The notes under the pieces: model-generated | The model's database searches: none | What the model was told of the DNA's origin: nothing | The model's input: only the letters and a program-made list of their open reading frames with translations | In this document: piece by piece, positions 41,097 through 50,820 of the stretch | Layout of the letters: each line of letters begins with the position of its first letter | How positions within the stretch are numbered: the first letter of the stretch is position 1 | Assembly: GCF_018223745.1 (NCBI RefSeq) | Contig: NZ_CP073654.1 | Span: 1 to 64,000 of the forward strand | DNA from: Clostridium beijerinckii | Lineage (GTDB): Bacteria; Bacillota; Clostridia; Clostridiales; Clostridiaceae | Reading direction: 5' to 3' | Length of the DNA stretch: 64,000 bases | Translations under genes and position numbers: made by a program

Positions 41097-42842
41097 ATGA
41101 AAAATAGCTTTTTTTATTTAATAGATATGCTAAAAATTTTATTAAAGTTAAAAATTAGAACTCAATATAATTCAATTTTTAAAATTTTAAAAATTAAATC
41201 ACCTACAAATGTATATTGGATCTTACTTATATTAAAAACTATTTTTAGCTCAATTATAATTTTTGCTATATATTCTCATTATTACGACTCAAACTATAAC
41301 TCTTGGTGGTTTATTATAATATCACTTATTATAATATGCTTAAATTTAGAATATACGTTTGATAGTTATAAAAAAATAACTAAACCATCAAATATAGAGC
41401 TATATATAATAAGTGCACTATCTGAATCAGAAATATCTACTTTGTTTAATTTACTAGAATATTGCTGGTTTAAGCTTAGCATACTTGATAAGTTAATGCC
41501 AATAAAAATACTATTTATAGTTATATTTGGAATTAAATCTGTTCTTTGGTTAGTGTTTTTGGAAAGTATTTTTATTTTAACTACATTAGTTATTAATAAT
41601 TTAATTAAGAGTTCGTATGATAAGTCAATCAGCTATTCAATTGTAGTAAAATTTATAAATTATATTTTTACTAACATATTTATTTTCTTCTTATTATATA
41701 TTTTTTCCAGTTTCTTAGCAATAGGATTAAAAATTTTCCGAAGTAATATGGCAAATTCATCTAGCCTTAATCAAGATACATTGGCTTCTATAGAAATGCA
41801 GTTAAATGATTTATGGATTACTCCGGTAATTGAAAAATTAGATATTGCTATTAACTTATTTAATCAAATAAAATCAAATATTAATATACTATTAACAGGA
41901 AACGGATATATTATTCTAATGATGCTTTCAATAGTTAATCTCATTATACTATTTATAATAATAAAATTTAAATATATAAAATATTATTACAAACACAATA
42001 ATATTATTCCCAATATATATTTAAAATATATAAATATTCATAAAAAAATAAACTTATTTTTTAATAGTAATAATAAATTAGTATTAAAAGATTTGAACAT
42101 ATTGATTAAAGGAGATAACGAATTAAAAACTAATTTTTTTACAGTTACATTATTCTCATATGAACTTATTATTGAAGTAGCTATTCTTATTTCAATAAAT
42201 AGTTTTATAGAAAATATATATTTATATTCAATGCTTATAATATTTTTTAATAATATTTTAATATTAAATCAAGCTAATAACATAATAAATTCACTAACTA
42301 GAATCTTTAAGTATAAATATGACCTACCTAATATAGATATATATAAAATGTCTCAAACTTCTCTAAAAGATTTATATGAATCAAAAGTTAAATTGGGAAG
42401 ATTATTTATGTTGATTCCAACATTTATTTTTGTAATTTTTAATAGCTACATGTTAGTATGTAAACTTAATATTAGCACTTATTATATTGTATCCCAAATA
42501 CTACTATTAATACTATCTATTGCAAATTATTATTTGGCTCCAATATTCTCATTATATATGAGTCCGTATATAATAAGCTTTTCAAATAATGAATTTGAGG
42601 AAAGCGATAGTTTAAAAGATGAAGATAAATTATATTCTAAATTTTATAATATTCCTAAAATGATACTAATTATGCCTGTATCATACCTATTTTTTATAAA
42701 TAGTGTAGTTAATATTTTTAAATATGATACTTGGATTTATATTAATATAGCTTATTGTTTTTTGACTTTAGCTTTAGTTTTAATATTTAACAGATATTTT
42801 AGAAATATAGTCCATAAAGGAGTTGAAAAATTTGAGTTTTAG
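41097..42842 (+). CDS. cirB: Circularin maturation/secretion membrane protein CirB
   Basis: 581 aa from ATG 41097 (RBS TTGGAG, 9-nt gap). About ten hydrophobic helices, Ile/Asn-rich, no ATPase domain. In the published circularin cluster CirB is a membrane protein required, with CirC and CirD, for production, and with CirD contributes to resistance. Position directly after cirA and overlap with cirC match that cluster. Its role in cyclisation is not resolved by sequence. Confidence 0.88.
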   Translation: MKNSFFYLIDMLKILLKLKIRTQYNSIFKILKIKSPTNVYWILLILKTIFSSIIIFAIYSHYYDSNYNSWWFIIISLIIICLNLEYTFDSYKKITKPSNIELYIISALSESEISTLFNLLEYCWFKLSILDKLMPIKILFIVIFGIKSVLWLVFLESIFILTTLVINNLIKSSYDKSISYSIVVKFINYIFTNIFIFFLLYIFSSFLAIGLKIFRSNMANSSSLNQDTLASIEMQLNDLWITPVIEKLDIAINLFNQIKSNINILLTGNGYIILMMLSIVNLIILFIIIKFKYIKYYYKHNNIIPNIYLKYINIHKKINLFFNSNNKLVLKDLNILIKGDNELKTNFFTVTLFSYELIIEVAILISINSFIENIYLYSMLIIFFNNILILNQANNIINSLTRIFKYKYDLPNIDIYKMSQTSLKDLYESKVKLGRLFMLIPTFIFVIFNSYMLVCKLNISTYYIVSQILLLILSIANYYLAPIFSLYMSPYIISFSNNEFEESDSLKDEDKLYSKFYNIPKMILIMPVSYLFFINSVVNIFKYDTWIYINIAYCFLTLALVLIFNRYFRNIVHKGVEKFEF

Positions 42843-43380
42843 TAATAAGTTGAAAGATATAATTTCCCCAAACAAAATTTTCACCTCATTAATATCAATA
42901 AAAAAGCAAATTTTAATTTCATTTTCATTTTATTTTATAGGTATTATTGTTGGAATGTTTCTTTCTAGGAATCAGGAATATACTACTAACCCACAAAACC
43001 TGAAGTTTGCATATATTTTCTTTAATAACTACAGGTTATCGATCTTAATTATAATTATAGGATTGATAACAGTTGGAATAGGGAGCTCAATAATGTTATT
43101 TACCAACGGAGTTATTCTAGGAGATATATTAATAGGGGTTTTTAATAAATATAGTGTTTGGCCAATTTTAACAGGAGTGGCTCCACATTTTATCTTTGAG
43201 ATCTCAGCATTATGCATTGCTACATCTATTTCTTATGAAAGTATCCGATTTATTCGTCTTTTACTTGATAAGAATTATACTAATAAAGTGCACATAGGTA
43301 GGATTTTAAGTAATTTTGTCACAATGACAGTTTTATTCTTTGTTGCTGCTTTAATTGAAACTAATATAGCACATATTTAA
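42832..43380 (+). CDS. cirC: SpoIIM/DUF95-type membrane protein CirC
   Basis: About 182 aa from TTG 42832 (AAAGGAG 9 nt upstream; TTG 42823 is adjacent to the RBS). SpoIIM-like topology with five helices and motifs SFYFIGIIVGMFLSRNQEY and TGVAPHFIFEISALCIATSI. DUF95 members accompany circular bacteriocin operons. Overlaps cirB by 11 nt and ends 20 nt before cirD. Part of the CirBCD production apparatus. Confidence 0.87.
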   Translation: MSFSNKLKDIISPNKIFTSLISIKKQILISFSFYFIGIIVGMFLSRNQEYTTNPQNLKFAYIFFNNYRLSILIIIIGLITVGIGSSIMLFTNGVILGDILIGVFNKYSVWPILTGVAPHFIFEISALCIATSISYESIRFIRLLLDKNYTNKVHIGRILSNFVTMTVLFFVAALIETNIAHI

Positions 43381-43400
43381 TGGTGAAAGGATGGAATTAT

Positions 43401-44045
43401 ATGAAGCCTATGCTAGAGATAACTAATTTAAGTTTTTCATATAGTGAAGAAACTGAAGTATTGAAAAACTTAGATTTCACTTTGAATGAAAAAGAAATTT
43501 TATGTATTAAAGGACCAAATGGTGCTGGAAAGACTACATTCCTTAAAATATTATGTGGCTTAATTCGGATTAATAGTTGTAACTTAAAATATATGGGGCA
43601 AAAAAATAAGCTTAGAAATATAAAAGATGATATCGCATATGTTCCTAGTGATCCATATTTATATACAAAGCTTACTGGAATGGAGAATTTGGAACTTATT
43701 TGCGATATATGGAAGGAAGATAAAAAAAAATTTATGCTAACATCCATGGAATTAGCAAATTTTTTTAATTTAGAAGAAGATCTAAATACATATGTAGAAG
43801 ATTATTCTCTTGGGATGAAACACAAGTTATACCTAATAGGTATGTTATCTAGAAATACTAAAATTATTATTATGGATGAACCTTTAACAGCATTAGATAT
43901 TCAAAGTCAAAATATTGCCATAAAAATGTTCCACGAGTATGTTCAATTAAATAAATCAATAATTTTTGTAAGTCATATAAATGATTTAATAACTAGATTA
44001 GCAACAAAAGAACTTAATCTAGTTAACGGAAGATTTTATGATTAA
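43401..44045 (+). CDS. cirD: ABC transporter ATPase CirD
   Basis: 214 aa from ATG 43401 (RBS AAAGGATGG). Walker A GPNGAGKTT, signature YSLGMKHKL (a variant of LSGGQ), Walker B TKIIIMDEPLTALD, and the switch His in FVSHINDL. Energises circularin production and, with CirB, added resistance. Confidence 0.92.
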   Translation: MKPMLEITNLSFSYSEETEVLKNLDFTLNEKEILCIKGPNGAGKTTFLKILCGLIRINSCNLKYMGQKNKLRNIKDDIAYVPSDPYLYTKLTGMENLELICDIWKEDKKKFMLTSMELANFFNLEEDLNTYVEDYSLGMKHKLYLIGMLSRNTKIIIMDEPLTALDIQSQNIAIKMFHEYVQLNKSIIFVSHINDLITRLATKELNLVNGRFYD

Positions 44046-44074
44046 ACTAATTTATTAGAAAGGTAGTAGAATAT

Positions 44075-44224
44075 ATGAATAAAAAAAAATTATTAATATA
44101 CGCAATTCTTTTTTTGATATACATAATTCTATTTTTAACATATAACAATAGTATTTTTAGAATTATATTAGTTGTATCCTTAGGTTTTTTATCTAGTATA
44201 ATATCTAAATTACAAATTAAATAG
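44075..44224 (+). CDS. cirE: Circularin immunity protein CirE
   Basis: 49 aa, ATG 44075 with RBS AAAGGTAG. Basic start MNKKKLLIYAI, two hydrophobic helices (FLIYIILFLTY; FRIILVVSLGFLSSIIS), basic end. Size, charge and position after cirD match the published small hydrophobic immunity protein CirE, which protects the producer. Confidence 0.85.
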   Translation: MNKKKLLIYAILFLIYIILFLTYNNSIFRIILVVSLGFLSSIISKLQIK

Positions 44225-44291
44225 AATGATGTAATTAAAGGCTCTAATAAGTTTGAGCAATAACTAATGTTAAAGTGGGAGAGGTTTTAAA

Positions 44292-45719
44292 ATGCCAAAG
44301 TTAGAGATTGAAAAGGATAAATTTGAGAGCCAAATAAAAGAAGGCACAAGATTAAAAAAGATACTAAGTAAAAAAGTAAAGATAATAATATGTATAGTTA
44401 TTGTAGTAGCTGTCGCTTTTTTATTGACTAAATTACAAACGTCTGGAGTAAAAACAGATACTAAGTATACAGTTCTCTCAAAAGGAAATATAGTTAATAG
44501 TATTAATGTTTCTGGTGTAGTAAAAAGTGGTACATCATCTAATGTATATAGTACGTTAGATAATAAAATAAAAGAAGTTAGGGTGAAAGTTGGGGATAAA
44601 GTTAAAGCAGGAGATATTTTAGCAGTATTAGACTCAGGAGATTTAGAGAAGGATATTGAACAAGCGGAAGCAACTACAGCAGCCAATGAAGCTAATAATA
44701 AAATGGAACTTAATGCTGCAAAAAAAGAATATGAGAATACACTATATTTATATAATAATAATTTGAATTCAGAGATAAAAAATGCGGAAGAAGCTGTAAA
44801 TTCAGCAAAACTTAGTTTGGAAGATAAAGAAAATATTTATGAATATAATAAAATGTTATTAGAATCTGGAGAAATCTCTAAGCAGGAATTAAAGCAAAAA
44901 AAGATAGATTTTGAAAATGCAAAGTCAGAATATGATAAGGCTGCAGTTGCACTTGAGAATGCGAAGGTTAAAGCTTTGCAAGAATTAGATACAGCAAAAA
45001 ACAACTATGAAAAAGCCCAAAACGCTGCTAATAACAATAGCGAAAGGATTGCTCTTGAAAAACAACAAAGCAATCTTGAAAAGTGTCAAATTAAAGCACC
45101 TATTGATGGAACGGTTACATCAGTAAGCGCAGTTGCAGGAGATCCTGGATCTGGAAACTTATTCAGAGTTGAGGATTTGGATAATATTGAAATAAATGCA
45201 TCCATAAAGGAGATTGACAGAGCAAGTATTAAAGTTGGGCAAAAAGCAGAGATAAGAACAGATTCAACAGGGGATGCTGTTATTTACGGAGAAGTTGTAA
45301 GTATTAGTCCAACAGCTAATACGTCAGAAATACCTATAAATACAGAAAAGTCTCAATTGACAAATACAAGTACAAATACAAGCACAGAGGAAGGTTTTGA
45401 AGCAAAAATTAAGATTAGTGAGCCAAATGAGAGTATTTATGTTGGAATGAGTACAAGAGCTAATATTATTTTAAGTGAAAAATCAGATATATATACTATT
45501 TCATATGACAGTATAGTTGAAAATGATGATGGTAAGAGTTTATATATAGCAGAGAAAAGTGATAATAATGATTATATAGTTAAGGACGTGCCAATAAGTA
45601 CAGGACTTGAATCTGATTCAAGTGTAGAAATTTCAGGCGAAGGAATTTCAGATGGAACCATAATAATTGATGATCCTTCAACTTGCAAGGTTGGGGATAA
45701 AATTCAAATAAGTGGGTGA
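44292..45719 (+). CDS. HlyD/MacA-like membrane-fusion protein
   Basis: 475 aa. One N-terminal TM helix (VKIIICIVIVVAVAFLL), a lipoyl-like half (NKIKEVRVKVGDKVKAGDIL), a long coiled-coil hairpin (about residues 120-255, Ala/Asn/Lys-rich), the second lipoyl half (CQIKAPIDGTVTSVSAVAG) and beta-barrel domains. It is the adaptor of a MacAB-type exporter with the next two genes. It lies in the cir region and could give additional circularin immunity or export, as reported for accessory ABC systems of circular bacteriocins; a cirG-type name is possible. Confidence 0.85.
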   Translation: MPKLEIEKDKFESQIKEGTRLKKILSKKVKIIICIVIVVAVAFLLTKLQTSGVKTDTKYTVLSKGNIVNSINVSGVVKSGTSSNVYSTLDNKIKEVRVKVGDKVKAGDILAVLDSGDLEKDIEQAEATTAANEANNKMELNAAKKEYENTLYLYNNNLNSEIKNAEEAVNSAKLSLEDKENIYEYNKMLLESGEISKQELKQKKIDFENAKSEYDKAAVALENAKVKALQELDTAKNNYEKAQNAANNNSERIALEKQQSNLEKCQIKAPIDGTVTSVSAVAGDPGSGNLFRVEDLDNIEINASIKEIDRASIKVGQKAEIRTDSTGDAVIYGEVVSISPTANTSEIPINTEKSQLTNTSTNTSTEEGFEAKIKISEPNESIYVGMSTRANIILSEKSDIYTISYDSIVENDDGKSLYIAEKSDNNDYIVKDVPISTGLESDSSVEISGEGISDGTIIIDDPSTCKVGDKIQISG

Positions 45720-46465
45720 TGAGTCTTTTGAATAAAAATATAATAGAGATGAAAAATATTGTCAAAAGCTTTTATATAGGAACTCCAAATCAATTAGATA
45801 TTTTAAAAAACATTGATATAACAATAAAAGAAGGCGAATTTATATCTATAGTTGGAGCATCAGGATCTGGTAAAAGTACTTTGATGAACATCATTGGTGC
45901 ACTTGATAGGCAGACATCAGGAAACTATATCTTAGATAATTTCAATATGAATGAAGTATCTGATGATGGATTATCACAAATACGCAATAAGAAGATAGGA
46001 TTTGTATTTCAAACTTTTAATTTAATACCAAGAAGTACAGCATTAAAAAATGTAGAATTACCAATGCTTTATGCAGGAGTAGATAGAAAAGAACGCTTAG
46101 AGAGAGCCGAAAGTCTTTTGAACCTTGTTGGAATGGAAGATAGGATAACCCATGTTCCAAATGAGTTATCAGGCGGGCAAAAACAAAGAGTTGCAATTGC
46201 CCGTGCTCTTGCAAATGATCCAAGTATAATCTTAGCAGATGAACCTACAGGAGCTCTTGATTCTTCAACTGGAAGAGTGGTTATGGACCTATTTCACAAA
46301 GTACATGAATTGGAAGGTAAGACTATAATACTTATAACTCATAATCAGGAGCTTGCTGAAGAAACAGAACGAATTATTACAATGAAGGATGGGAAAATAG
46401 TATCAGAACAATTTAATAGAATGTATACTAAAAAATTCTCAAATGGTGAAAAGGCATGTTTATAA
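45719..46465 (+). CDS. MacB-type ABC transporter ATPase
   Basis: About 248 aa; ATG 45719 overlaps the upstream stop (TGATG), and other in-frame starts lie at 45716 and 45731. Walker A GASGSGKST, signature ELSGGQKQR, Walker B IILADEPTGALD, switch LITHNQE. LolD/MacB-type ATPase, working with the permease at 46456. Tight coupling to its neighbours marks one operon. Confidence 0.9.
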   Translation: MSLLNKNIIEMKNIVKSFYIGTPNQLDILKNIDITIKEGEFISIVGASGSGKSTLMNIIGALDRQTSGNYILDNFNMNEVSDDGLSQIRNKKIGFVFQTFNLIPRSTALKNVELPMLYAGVDRKERLERAESLLNLVGMEDRITHVPNELSGGQKQRVAIARALANDPSIILADEPTGALDSSTGRVVMDLFHKVHELEGKTIILITHNQELAEETERIITMKDGKIVSEQFNRMYTKKFSNGEKACL

Positions 46466-47724
46466 AAGAAAATATACTACTTGCAATATCATCAATAAAG
46501 GCAAATAAAATGCGCTCGATGTTGACTATGCTTGGAATTATAATCGGGATATCTTCTGTTATAGGGATTGTTTCAATCGGAAGTGCAATCACCGCTTCAG
46601 TATCAAATACATTAGGTAAAATGGGAGCTAGCAATATTGGAGTTAGTGTAATGCAAAAAAGTGATAATAGTTCTGGTGACGGAGTTAGTTTATCTAGTAA
46701 AGAGCCTGAAGATAGTGACCTTCTTTCTTTGGAACAAATAAATTCATTTAGAGAAGTATTTAAAGGTCAAATTAGCACTATAAGTATATCAGAAGAAATA
46801 AATCAAGGAAGAGTAAAGGATGGACATTTATATGCAAATGTAAGTATTACTGGAGTAAATGATGGATATAGAGATACTAATAACGTAAAGATGGTTAATG
46901 GAAAATTTATTTCCGATAGAGATGTTAAAGGAACGAAAAAAAGTGCTGTAGTTTCTGATAAACTTGTTAAGAATATTTTTAAAAAAAATATTAATCCAGT
47001 TGGTAAAGAAATTAAAGTTTATATAGATGATGAGGTCGAAACATATACTATTGTGGGAGTATATAAATATGAGAGTTCTTCATTGATTGGAGGAAGTGTA
47101 GTATCAGAAAAAGATATATCAACCAATTTATACATTCCTATAACAACATCTAAAATAATGAAAAAGAATAAAAATTATTCGAATTTTACTATCATGCCTA
47201 AGTCTAATGTTGATTCAGAAAAATTAGTGAAAGATATAGAAAAACATGGAGAAAAGTTGTATAAGAATAATAAACATTGGACACTTTATGTTTTAGATAA
47301 CAAAAAAAGTATGGAGTCTATAGCCGCTGTATTTAAGAGTATATCAATTGGAATTGCTGTAATTGCATCTATAGCATTACTTGTTGGAGGTATAGGGGTA
47401 ATGAACATAATGCTTGTATCTGTCACTGAAAGAACAAGAGAAATAGGAACAAGGAAAGCTCTCGGTGCAAGAAGTGGTCATATAAAAACACAATTTATAA
47501 TTGAGTCAGTCATAATATGTACAATTGGAGGAACAATAGGAATGATACTTGGGGTTGGTATGGGGGTTATTGCTTGTTTAGTATTAAAATCACCAATATC
47601 AATATCTATACCATCAATCATAATAAGTTTCACATTCTCAACGGTAATAGGAGTATTCTTTGGATATTATCCGGCTAAAAAAGCAGCACAGCTTGACCCT
47701 ATAGAAGCGTTAAGATATGAGTAA
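46456..47724 (+). CDS. MacB/FtsX-type ABC transporter permease
   Basis: 422 aa. First TM within NKMRSMLTMLGIIIGISSVI, large extracytoplasmic MacB_PCD domain (residues 50-280), then three TM helices from ISIGIAVIASIALLVGGIGV onward; ends YYPAKKAAQLDPIEALRYE, the typical FtsX/MacB C-terminus. Overlaps the ATPase gene by 10 nt. Four-TM tripartite exporter half; the substrate could be circularin or another peptide. Confidence 0.9.
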   Translation: MFIKENILLAISSIKANKMRSMLTMLGIIIGISSVIGIVSIGSAITASVSNTLGKMGASNIGVSVMQKSDNSSGDGVSLSSKEPEDSDLLSLEQINSFREVFKGQISTISISEEINQGRVKDGHLYANVSITGVNDGYRDTNNVKMVNGKFISDRDVKGTKKSAVVSDKLVKNIFKKNINPVGKEIKVYIDDEVETYTIVGVYKYESSSLIGGSVVSEKDISTNLYIPITTSKIMKKNKNYSNFTIMPKSNVDSEKLVKDIEKHGEKLYKNNKHWTLYVLDNKKSMESIAAVFKSISIGIAVIASIALLVGGIGVMNIMLVSVTERTREIGTRKALGARSGHIKTQFIIESVIICTIGGTIGMILGVGMGVIACLVLKSPISISIPSIIISFTFSTVIGVFFGYYPAKKAAQLDPIEALRYE

Positions 47725-47747
47725 TAAAATAAATAACATTAAGTAGT

Positions 47748-47790
47748 AAAGATAACACTGACTTATAATGATTTTAAGAGTGTTATCTTT
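47748..47790 (+). terminator. Terminator after the MacB-like operon
   Basis: AAAGATAACACT, 19-nt loop, AGTGTTATCTTT. Confidence 0.7.
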
Positions 47791-47893
47791 AAATATATCC
47801 ATTAAACGTTAGCATAGCTAATAATAAATTAATTAATATATAATAAGTGTAGTGTAAATAATCGCATTATATTATAAATTAAGGAGTAAGAAA

Positions 47894-49075
47894 ATGAAAA
47901 AGGTATTTACGAATTTTTTTATTATGACGTTAATATTAACAAACTTGTCTTTTGCAGACATAAATAGTGTACAAGCAGCTACTACTAATAAAACAATCAA
48001 AGTTTCATTAGAAAATATTAAAGATATTATTATAGAGAATAGTTCAGAGATTAAAATTCAACATAATAACATACAAATAAAAAAAGAATATTATAATAAC
48101 GCTAAAGATATTAAAGATAAAAATGAGAGTGCAAAAGACGAGGCAGAGAATAAATTAAAGAATCTAATGGGGGATTCTAATGCCACTAAGGAACAGATAA
48201 AGTATGCCGAAGATGCTTTAGAGGCTGCCAAAAAAGAAGTCAAAAATGATAATGATGCATTAGTGCAGGCTAGGAAAGCATATAAAGATGCAAAAACAGT
48301 TTATGACCAAAAGGTTGAAACCGAGGTCGATGAAGCGCAAAAAGCTTATATAGATTATTTATCTAATATATCAAATACAACACTAGAGGAAAATGCAGTA
48401 AAGTCATCAGAAGAAAAAGAAAAATTAGCTAAATTTAAATATGAAAGTGGCTTTTTATCAAACAAGGATTATATTTCAGTAACTCAAGATAATTCAGATT
48501 CAATTAATAAATTAAAAGAATTGAGAGATACAGAGGAGCTTTCTAAAATAAAATTATGTAATATGCTAGGAATTAGCTCAAAAGAAAACATCACATTCAG
48601 TACTGATATAAATTCAGATTTTCAAGCCATTTCACAAATTAATTATGAAGATGATTTAAAAAAAATGCTTAGCAATAACATTCAGATAGGGAATCAAAAT
48701 GATGAAATTGATGATTTAAAGGATAAAGAAGATGATTATGAAGATAATGATCAGGACGATATTTATGATTACGAAGTAAAAAATGCTAATATTGAATTAA
48801 AAAAGTTAATTGGCGATTCAGAAATAAAGTTTAAGGAACAATACAGTACACTTATAAATTCTTATAATGCTATTAAAAATAGTTACAGTAAAATACTTCA
48901 AGAGCAAAAAGAATATAACATTATTGAAGCAAAATATGACTACGGCTTTGTGTCTAAGACTGAATTAGAAAATTCAAAATCTTCATTTGATAAAGATAAT
49001 GCTAGCTTTACAAATGAAAAAAATAAGCTCTATATAGAGTATCTACATTATATTCAAATGAGAGAAGGTTACTAA
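47894..49075 (+). CDS. TolC-like secreted coiled-coil protein
   Basis: 393 aa with a signal peptide (FTNFFIMTLILTNLSFA, then VQAA). The rest is almost wholly helical coiled coil with duplicated features (ENIKDIIIENSSEIKIQHNN; YDYGFVSKTELENSKSSFDK), as in the TolC/OEP family. Gram-positives lack an outer membrane; clostridial TolC-like proteins often accompany MacAB-like transporters. RBS AAGGAG. Has its own promoter region after a terminator. Confidence 0.75.
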   Translation: MKKVFTNFFIMTLILTNLSFADINSVQAATTNKTIKVSLENIKDIIIENSSEIKIQHNNIQIKKEYYNNAKDIKDKNESAKDEAENKLKNLMGDSNATKEQIKYAEDALEAAKKEVKNDNDALVQARKAYKDAKTVYDQKVETEVDEAQKAYIDYLSNISNTTLEENAVKSSEEKEKLAKFKYESGFLSNKDYISVTQDNSDSINKLKELRDTEELSKIKLCNMLGISSKENITFSTDINSDFQAISQINYEDDLKKMLSNNIQIGNQNDEIDDLKDKEDDYEDNDQDDIYDYEVKNANIELKKLIGDSEIKFKEQYSTLINSYNAIKNSYSKILQEQKEYNIIEAKYDYGFVSKTELENSKSSFDKDNASFTNEKNKLYIEYLHYIQMREGY

Positions 49076-49213
49076 TCTAAAAATAGTTATTAAAATATAT
49101 AAGAATGAATAATTTGTTAAGTTAAACAACATAAAATTAAAATTTATAAGATAAGGAGTATATTAAAATAATTTAAATATTGATTTTATATACTTCTTAT
49201 TTTTTAATAAAGT

Positions 49214-49251
49214 AAAACATTGCATAAAATAATTGTTTCATGCAATGTTTT
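49214..49251 (+). terminator. Terminator after the TolC-like gene
   Basis: AAAACATTGCAT, 14-nt loop, ATGCAATGTTTT followed by a T-rich tract. The rest of 49076-49359 is AT-rich and featureless. Confidence 0.65.
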
Positions 49252-49320
49252 GTTATTTTACATAATATGGGGATTGTGCTTATAATTTAATGAAAAAAGT
49301 TAATCAAAATTGAAAGAAAA

Positions 49321-49355
49321 AATAAGAGCAATAGGAAAAAACTACTGCTCTTATT
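49321..49355 (-). terminator. Terminator after the DUF2922 gene
   Basis: AATAAGAGCA, 15-nt loop, TGCTCTTATT, just past the stop at 49360 on the minus strand. Confidence 0.65.
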
Positions 49356-49359
49356 AATA

Positions 49360-49578
49360 TTAAGCTACATCATATTTAGTAACAGTTTTCGCAACTAGCT
49401 GAGCAGATCCTTTGCCAACTAATGCACCAGATGAAACTACAAATATATTTTTTGAGATTATAGTATCCATTAAGGCATCAACTTCATCTTTAGTTATACT
49501 AGGTTTAACTCCATTAATCGATAGAGAAGTTTTTTCTCCGTACTCAGTTCTAAATACCATACTTAAAGTATATTCCAT
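49360..49578 (-). CDS. DUF2922 protein, copy 1
   Basis: 72 aa. MEYTLSMVFRTEYGEKTSLS, then KPSITKDEVDALMDTII and a C-terminal LVAKTVTKYDV, the DUF2922 signature. RBS AAGGGGG. Pairs with the DUF1659 gene just upstream (49730-49954); a second pair follows at 50240-50726. These short proteins travel together, with YvrJ, in Firmicutes; function unknown. Confidence 0.8.
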   Translation of the reverse strand: MEYTLSMVFRTEYGEKTSLSINGVKPSITKDEVDALMDTIISKNIFVVSSGALVGKGSAQLVAKTVTKYDVA

Positions 49579-49607
49579 GAAAGTATACCCCCTTTATTTA
49601 AATTTTT

Positions 49608-49716
49608 CTGGTGTCTAGCTACTGTAACGCTCCCATCATCTATTTATGAGTGAGATAACAGTGACTAGACCCTAGATAAGTTCAACTAAGATTCAGACAC
49701 CTGAATCAAGTTTCAC
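49608..49716 (-). repeat. Structured repeat, copy E (minus strand)
   Basis: On the minus strand GTGAAACTTGATTCAGGTG, then AGTTGAACTTATCTAGG, with helix GTCTAGTCACTGTTA (49670-49656)/TTACAGTAGCTAGAC (49627-49613). It sits as the leader between the DUF1659 and DUF2922 genes. Core pair C-G in copies A and C is T-A here, so base pairing is kept. Confidence 0.55.
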
Positions 49717-49729
49717 TTGAAAGTAGCTG

Positions 49730-49954
49730 CTATGCATTTACTAGTGTAGATGCTGAATTTAAAAAATAAGATCTTGTTGGCTTATCTAGTACTGTTTTAA
49801 TAGCTTCAGCTACATCGAAAGCTGCTTGGGGCTCAACATCATTTCTTACATTTGAAAAACTCTTTTTTGAATAAGTTGGCTGACCGCTTGTATCAGTACC
49901 ACTTTGAATTTCAATAGATAGAGATTTTGAACTTGCAACCTTTGTAATTGCCAT
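49730..49954 (-). CDS. DUF1659 protein, copy 1
   Basis: 74 aa from ATG 49954 (RBS AAAGGAGTGAATACC). MAITKVASSKSLSIEIQSGT, then KKSFSNVRNDVEPQAAFDVA: the DUF1659 pattern. First gene of a DUF1659-DUF2922 pair, with structured repeat E between the two and structured repeat F upstream. Confidence 0.8.
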   Translation of the reverse strand: MAITKVASSKSLSIEIQSGTDTSGQPTYSKKSFSNVRNDVEPQAAFDVAEAIKTVLDKPTRSYFLNSASTLVNA

Positions 49955-49976
49955 GGTATTCACTCCTTTTCATATA

Positions 49977-50160
49977 ATTTATCCGATAGCTATGATTTGT
50001 AAATATGAAACTCCTCTTCCTAATGTCAGATGAGTATTCACAGAGTAAGCGACCATCATCAAATCATAGATTCGAGACGTCTGCTTAACCGATTCACACT
50101 AAATCAATTTTTTAATTAGGTTAACTCATAAATGAGTTAACTAAGTTCAAGAAACTAAAT
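49977..50160 (-). repeat. Structured repeat, copy F (divergent, minus strand)
   Basis: Shares AGGAAGAGGAGTTTCA (compare AGGAAGAGGTGTTTCA in copy A) and TAGCTATCGGATAAA at its 3' end; also carries GGTTAACTCAT/ATGAGTTAAC hairpins. It lies directly upstream of the DUF1659 copy 1 RBS. More diverged than the other copies. Confidence 0.45.
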
Positions 50161-50239
50161 CATAGATGCCCACAAGGGGAAAGCTCGAGAACCCAAATGT
50201 AAAATTTGGACTCTCACTTTTAGATTTTCACTTATCTGC

Positions 50240-50458
50240 TTAAGACATAGCAACAGTAGTAACTGTTTTAGCTACAATAGCAGCAGACGCTTTTGAAACT
50301 AAATCTCCTGAAGATGTAGAGAATATATTTTCAGTTAAGATTGTGTTCATTAAGCTATTTACTTCAGGAGGAGTTAAGCTGCTTTTAACATCAGTTATAG
50401 AAAAAGTTGTTTTCTTCCCACCAGAAGTATTAAATACCATATTTAATGTGTATTCCAT
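50240..50458 (-). CDS. DUF2922 protein, copy 2
   Basis: 72 aa, MEYTLNMVFNTSGGKKTTFS, then SSLTPPEVNSLMNTIL; about 60% identical to copy 1 by eye. RBS AAAGGAGGTACACTTTC. Preceded after 43 bp by its DUF1659 partner, with no structured repeat between them. Confidence 0.8.
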   Translation of the reverse strand: MEYTLNMVFNTSGGKKTTFSITDVKSSLTPPEVNSLMNTILTENIFSTSSGDLVSKASAAIVAKTVTTVAMS

Positions 50459-50501
50459 GAAAGTGTACCTCCTTTACTATAATTTTAGGTTTAGAGTTTT
50501 A

Positions 50502-50726
50502 CTAAACATTAGAAACTGTTTCAACTTCATTAAGGTAAGTGTCTCTTGTGTTTACGTCTAAAACTGATTTAATAGCTTCAGCAACGTTATAAACACCTTG
50601 ATCAGTTGCAGTTAATTTAACTCCTGAAAAACTCTTCTTTCCATAGATAGGATCGCCAGCTTTATCTGTATCAGTTTGAACCTCAATAGCTAGAGTTTTG
50701 CTTTTAAGTGTTGTAGTTACAGCCAT
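50502..50726 (-). CDS. DUF1659 protein, copy 2
   Basis: 74 aa from ATG 50726 (RBS AAAGGAGGGAATATCC). MAVTTTLKSKTLAIEVQTDT, then KKSFSGVKLTATDQGVYNVA. Divergent from the recombinase gene. First of the second DUF1659-DUF2922 pair. Confidence 0.8.
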   Translation of the reverse strand: MAVTTTLKSKTLAIEVQTDTDKAGDPIYGKKSFSGVKLTATDQGVYNVAEAIKSVLDVNTRDTYLNEVETVSNV

Positions 50727-50820
50727 GGATATTCCCTCCTTTACTATTTGGATATACATATGTATGCAATCAAAAATATTTTTTTCGAATCATTTGAAAT
50801 TATATAGAATGGGTGCAATA

